Below are positions 32,722-35,131 of a stretch of DNA of 35,131 bases, piece after piece (the stretch's first letter is position 1; each line of letters begins with the position of its first letter). Origin of the DNA: Mycoplasma sp. CAG:776. GTDB taxonomy: Bacteria; Bacillota_I; Bacilli_A; RF39; UBA660. Below the pieces are notes generated by a model that worked only from the letters and a program-made list of their open reading frames with translations, had not been told where the DNA came from and made no database searches. The translations under genes were made by a program, and so were the position numbers. The DNA lies in the NCBI GenBank assembly GCA_000438195.1, contig FR903052.1, positions 1 through 35,131 on the forward strand. Reading direction: 5' to 3'.

Positions 32722-33591
32722 ATGAATCGATATGAAAGTACTAAAAAGGTGAGTTTTTTGGGTATTGTGGGTAATATTTTTTTACTTGTTATTAAATTTA
32801 TTGTTGCTGTATTTAGTCATAGTGAAGCAATGATGGCTGATGCAATTAATTCGGCCGGAGATATTTTTTCTTCTATTATGTCTTATATCGGTAACAAAAT
32901 AGCTGGAGTTCCTAGTGATGAAGATCATAATTTTGGACATGGAAAAGCAGAATATATTTTTTCAATGTTTATTAGTATTTTTATGATTTTGGTAGGAATG
33001 AAAATTTTATTTGATTCGGTGATTGCTATTGTTAAAGGAGATACTTTTCAATTTTCAATTTATTTAATTATTGTTTGCTTGGTAACTATTTTAGTGAAGT
33101 TTTTTCTTTATTTATATGCTAAAAGAGTATTTTTAAAGCATCAAAATATTTTGGTTAAAGCAACAATGAAAGACCATAGAAATGATATTCTTCTTACTAC
33201 TGGTACTTTACTATCAGTTATATTGGGGTATTTTGGTTATTACTTTTTTGATGGTATATTTGGTTCTATTACTTCAATATATATTATTTTTACTGGTATC
33301 GGAATTATGATTGAAGCTTATCGGGTTTTAATGGATGCTTCTATTAGTAAAGATGAAAAAGATTTAATTATTCATTTTATTTTAGAAAATAGCTGTGTTA
33401 TTCGAGTAGAAGATTTTTATACTGTTCCGGTGGGTTATAAATATGTTATTGTTTTAACTATTGATTTGGATGGTAATTTAAGTACTTTTGCTTCGCATGA
33501 AATAGCTGATTTGATTGAGAAAGAATTAATTAAGAAATTTAAAAAAATATATAAAGTTATAATTCATGTAAATCCGGTTGAGAAAAAATAA
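32722..33591 (+). CDS. Cation diffusion facilitator family metal efflux protein
   Basis: The 289 residues have six TM helices. TM2 carries ADAINSAGD and TM5 carries DHRNDILLTTG, the metal-site residues of CDF proteins. The linking FGHGKAEYIFSMF motif after TM2 (DEDHNFGHGKAE) is strongly conserved in the family. The C-terminal cytoplasmic domain (RVEDFYTVPVGYKYVIVLTIDL, then FKKIYKVIIHVNPVE) is the usual dimeric metal-sensing part. The Asn in DAINSAGD resembles the Mn-type (MntE-like) proteins rather than the Zn-type with His, so manganese is a guess. It works by proton exchange. Confidence 0.92.
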   Translation: MNRYESTKKVSFLGIVGNIFLLVIKFIVAVFSHSEAMMADAINSAGDIFSSIMSYIGNKIAGVPSDEDHNFGHGKAEYIFSMFISIFMILVGMKILFDSVIAIVKGDTFQFSIYLIIVCLVTILVKFFLYLYAKRVFLKHQNILVKATMKDHRNDILLTTGTLLSVILGYFGYYFFDGIFGSITSIYIIFTGIGIMIEAYRVLMDASISKDEKDLIIHFILENSCVIRVEDFYTVPVGYKYVIVLTIDLDGNLSTFASHEIADLIEKELIKKFKKIYKVIIHVNPVEKK

Positions 33592-33613
33592 TTCATTATT
33601 CTAGTCTTTATGG

Positions 33614-33788
33614 TATAATTTTATTTGGTTAATCTAATAAATGAAGGTATGTCTCCGTATAACTTTAATGTTGGTAGTAGCAATAGTTGGGCTAACGTGT
33701 TCCGTGTGAATTCGAGTGGCAACCTCGATGCACCTAACGTGAATAACACGAATGGTGTGCGCCCAATATCTTTTTAAACTTAATATTT
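33614..33788 (+). repeat. Orphan variable-region cassette 1
   Basis: TATAAT (33614), then TTTGGTTAATCTA (33624-33636), then GGTATG and TCTCCGTATAACTTTAAT (33652-33669), a variable centre, and a 35-base end (33754-33788) starting GGTGTGCGCCCAATATC. Within it is a 42-residue frame (33649-33777): MSPYNFN, a variable Asn/Ser-rich centre, ANVFRVNSSGNL, and GVRPISF. It contains only the DUF6273-like variable core and none of the upstream or downstream domain seen at 1-375. Cassette 2 has the same ends. Confidence 0.75.
33649..33777 (+). CDS. Short frame in cassette 1, MSPYNF...GVRPISF (42 aa)
   Basis: This could be translated from the ATG at 33649 (GAAGG just before it), but it lacks the rest of the domain and is more likely a donor or template sequence, or a domain fragment. 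Seven codons lie between NFN and ANVF (four in cassette 2), so the two copies differ in length as well as sequence. Asn codons (AAC/AAT) dominate the variable sites. Confidence 0.4.
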   Translation: MSPYNFNVGSSNSWANVFRVNSSGNLDAPNVNNTNGVRPISF

Positions 33789-33886
33789 GGCTAAGGCTGA
33801 ATATAAAAGCATTAAGATACAAGATTAATCAATGGGTAACCTGAATATTTGATATTGATATTTTAAATCTTGTGTTTAGAATTAGA

Positions 33887-33945
33887 ACAATATCTTTGAG
33901 AGAGATTTCTCTCTTTTTCTTTACATTGATTTTAAGAGATATTGT
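33887..33945. terminator. Terminator nested in a larger palindrome downstream of cassette 1
   Basis: GAGAGA/TCTCTC with loop GATT (33898-33913) is followed by TTTTTC and works as a terminator on the plus strand. ACAATATCT (33887-33895) and AGATATTGT (33937-33945) enclose it. With the -10 box at 33614 this would define a transcript of about 300 bases containing cassette 1. Confidence 0.6.
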
Positions 33946-34147
33946 CGATTTATTTAAATCTTGGAGCTATATTCATTTTATTATATTTACTTGTTTTAAA
34001 AGTTTTGTTATAAAGTTCTAAGGGAGATTTTTAATGAAATAAGATCAATATTATTTAGAAATAGAGCATTTAATTAAGAAAAATGAAATAAACAAAAGGG
34101 TTAGACATATAGAAGAAAATAACGATTTAGTTATCACCTATTGGAAT

Positions 34148-34960
34148 GTGGGTAGAATTATTGTAGAAGCTCAAGGTGGTAGAAAAAGAGCAAAATATAG
34201 GAACGAACTTATTAAGAAATGGTCTATTAAGTTAACTGAATTATTTGGGAAAGGATATGATACAACGAATTTAAAAAGATTTAGACAGTTTTATCTGTGT
34301 TTTGAAAAAAGTGTGACACTGTCGCACCATTTAACATGGAGTCATTATTCAAATCTTTTACCAGTTAAAGATGAAAATAAAAGAAATTATTATATTAATC
34401 TATGCATTAAGGATAATCTATCAGTTCGAGAGCTTAGAAAGGAAATAAAATCAAATTCGTATGAACGTTTAATTGATAAACCTGAAAAGCTTGAAATAGA
34501 AATACCTAAAAAATATTTGATTACTACAGGTATGAAAAATCCAATTTTTATTTCTGTTAGTTATGAAATAAAAAATGAACATGATCTAGAGTTAAATATT
34601 CTTGCTAATCTTGATTATTTCTTTAAACAATTGGGTGATGGTTTTACTTATGTTAGTCATCAATACAGAATAAGTAATGGTAAAAATAATTATTTTATTG
34701 ATTTACTTCTTTTTAACTATAAGTTAAATTGTTTTATTGTTGTAGAATTAAGATTTAGGAGTTTAGAGAAAGGAGATAAAGCTCAAATAGAGTTTTATAT
34801 GAGATTAATTGATGAGAAAATAAAAGAGCCAAATCATAATAAAACAATAGGTATTATAATTTCAAAGGAAAGTAACAATTTTATTGTTAATTTTATTAAA
34901 GGTGAAGAGATTATTCCATTGTATTATGAATTACAAAGGGTTGTAAATAGTAAAGTTTGA
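34148..34960 (+). CDS. DUF1016/YhcG-family PDDEXK nuclease, 5' end interrupted by a stop codon
   Basis: The 270-residue frame starts at a GTG, but homology to the DUF1016 N-terminal domain goes further upstream: after an ATG at 34034 with AAGGGAG before it, codons are ATG AAA TAA, then DQYYLEIEHLIKKNEINKRV and TYWNVGRIIVEAQGG without a break. The third codon is thus a nonsense mutation in an otherwise full-length gene of about 308 codons. Beyond it the pattern KRAKYRNELIKKWS, YDTTNLKRFRQFYL, WSHYSNLLPVKDENKRNYYI and the C-terminal nuclease GDGFTYVSHQY, YFIDLLLFN are classical. The E-x-K of the nuclease reads VVELRFR, so the catalytic Lys is Arg here. Both changes suggest loss of activity. It lies between two variable cassettes. 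Confidence 0.75.
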   Translation: MGRIIVEAQGGRKRAKYRNELIKKWSIKLTELFGKGYDTTNLKRFRQFYLCFEKSVTLSHHLTWSHYSNLLPVKDENKRNYYINLCIKDNLSVRELRKEIKSNSYERLIDKPEKLEIEIPKKYLITTGMKNPIFISVSYEIKNEHDLELNILANLDYFFKQLGDGFTYVSHQYRISNGKNNYFIDLLLFNYKLNCFIVVELRFRSLEKGDKAQIEFYMRLIDEKIKEPNHNKTIGIIISKESNNFIVNFIKGEEIIPLYYELQRVVNSKV

Positions 34961-34970
34961 GTGTTATAAT
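34941..34970 (+). promoter_or_regulatory. Possible promoter of cassette 2
   Basis: TTGTAA (34941-34946), 18 bases, TATAAT (34965-34970), overlapping the end of the nuclease gene. Cassette 1 has TATAAT in the same place relative to TTTGGTTAATCTA. Confidence 0.45.
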
Positions 34971-35131
34971 AAGTTTGGTTAATCTATTATTATAGGTTTG
35001 TCTCCGTATAACTTTAATTCTAACGGTAATGCTAACGTGTTCTATGTGAATTCGAATGGCAAATTGGGCAACAACAACGTGAATTGGACTGAACCTGGTG
35101 TGCGCCCAATATCCTTTTAAACTTAATATTT
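34965..35131 (+). repeat. Orphan variable-region cassette 2 (right end cut by window)
   Basis: TATAAT, TTTGGTTAATCTA (34974-34986), GGTTTG and TCTCCGTATAACTTTAAT (35001-35018), a variable centre, and the 35-base end (35097-35131) that matches cassette 1 in 34 positions. The frame from TTG at 34998 to TAA at 35118-35120 reads SPYNFNSNGNANVFYVNSNG, then KLGNNNVNWTEPGVRPISF, 40 codons in all. It starts directly behind the nuclease gene. Confidence 0.75.

Noticed and set aside
33600..35131. Integron-like array with cassette ends as attC sites
   Set aside because: The repeats encode the DUF6273-like core in frame and lack the paired R/L boxes of attC; no integrase is in the window.
1..35131. CRISPR arrays, tRNA or rRNA genes, insertion sequences
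   Set aside because: No regular spaced repeats, no cloverleaf or rRNA signatures and no transposase frames were seen while reading both strands.

Overview
The window is AT-rich DNA (roughly 30% G+C by eye) from a walled, low-GC Firmicute/Bacilli-like bacterium, plausibly one of the uncultured gut lineages related to RF39/Mycoplasmatota. Supporting this are tight operons with strong AGGAGG-type ribosome sites, TTGACA-17-TATAAT promoters with very short leaders, the standard code (TGA is a genuine stop, TGG encodes Trp), Firmicute-style r-protein leaders, and cell-wall genes (LytR-CpsA-Psr, GH25 and GH73-like hydrolases). The taxonomic placement is inference.

Layout. 1-2089: the 3' end of a surface protein with a GC-rich hypervariable segment, a small gene with an apparent frameshift, and a GH25 lipoprotein. 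2090-4650: rplK-rplA and rplJ-rplL, with a probable L1-type leader and an L10 leader/attenuator. 4660-8820: where many Firmicutes carry rpoB-rpoC, there are small membrane or pilin-like proteins and a fused ABC transporter; the first small gene has a G10 tract inside its promoter spacer. 9060-13460: the str operon rpsL-rpsG-fusA-tuf. 13471-21222: a cell-envelope block holding an LCP protein with a PASTA-like domain, a secreted dockerin-bearing peptidoglycan hydrolase, a membrane-anchored cohesin protein, and recG. 21223-22071: a probable small RNA and a decayed nucleoside-deoxyribosyltransferase-like pseudogene. 22072-23708: a PepSY protein, a small membrane protein and a class I amidotransferase. 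23871-28301 (minus): AMP-forming acyl ligase, 7TM hybrid histidine kinase and Hpt-receiver protein in one operon behind a promoter overlapped by an inverted repeat. 28444-32623 (plus): ucpA-like SDR, membrane protein, nitroreductase, PstS-like protein and a large surface protein. 32722-33591: CDF cation efflux. 33592-35131: two short orphan variable-region cassettes flanking a DUF1016/YhcG-type nuclease gene.

Three themes stand out. (1) Surface diversity: the GC-rich variable segment near base 200 matches two free-standing cassettes at 33.7 and 35.0 kb that hold just that segment inside conserved flanks, which suggests cassette exchange or DGR-like diversification; a G10 promoter tract suggests phase variation of another membrane protein. 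(2) A cohesin-dockerin pair that may tether a wall hydrolase to the membrane, a use of the cellulosome interaction outside polysaccharide degradation. (3) A ligase plus 7TM hybrid kinase plus Hpt-receiver operon resembling in architecture small-molecule sensing systems (RpfB/RpfC, CqsS/LuxU). No reverse transcriptase, recombinase, transposase, tRNA, rRNA or CRISPR array was found in the window.
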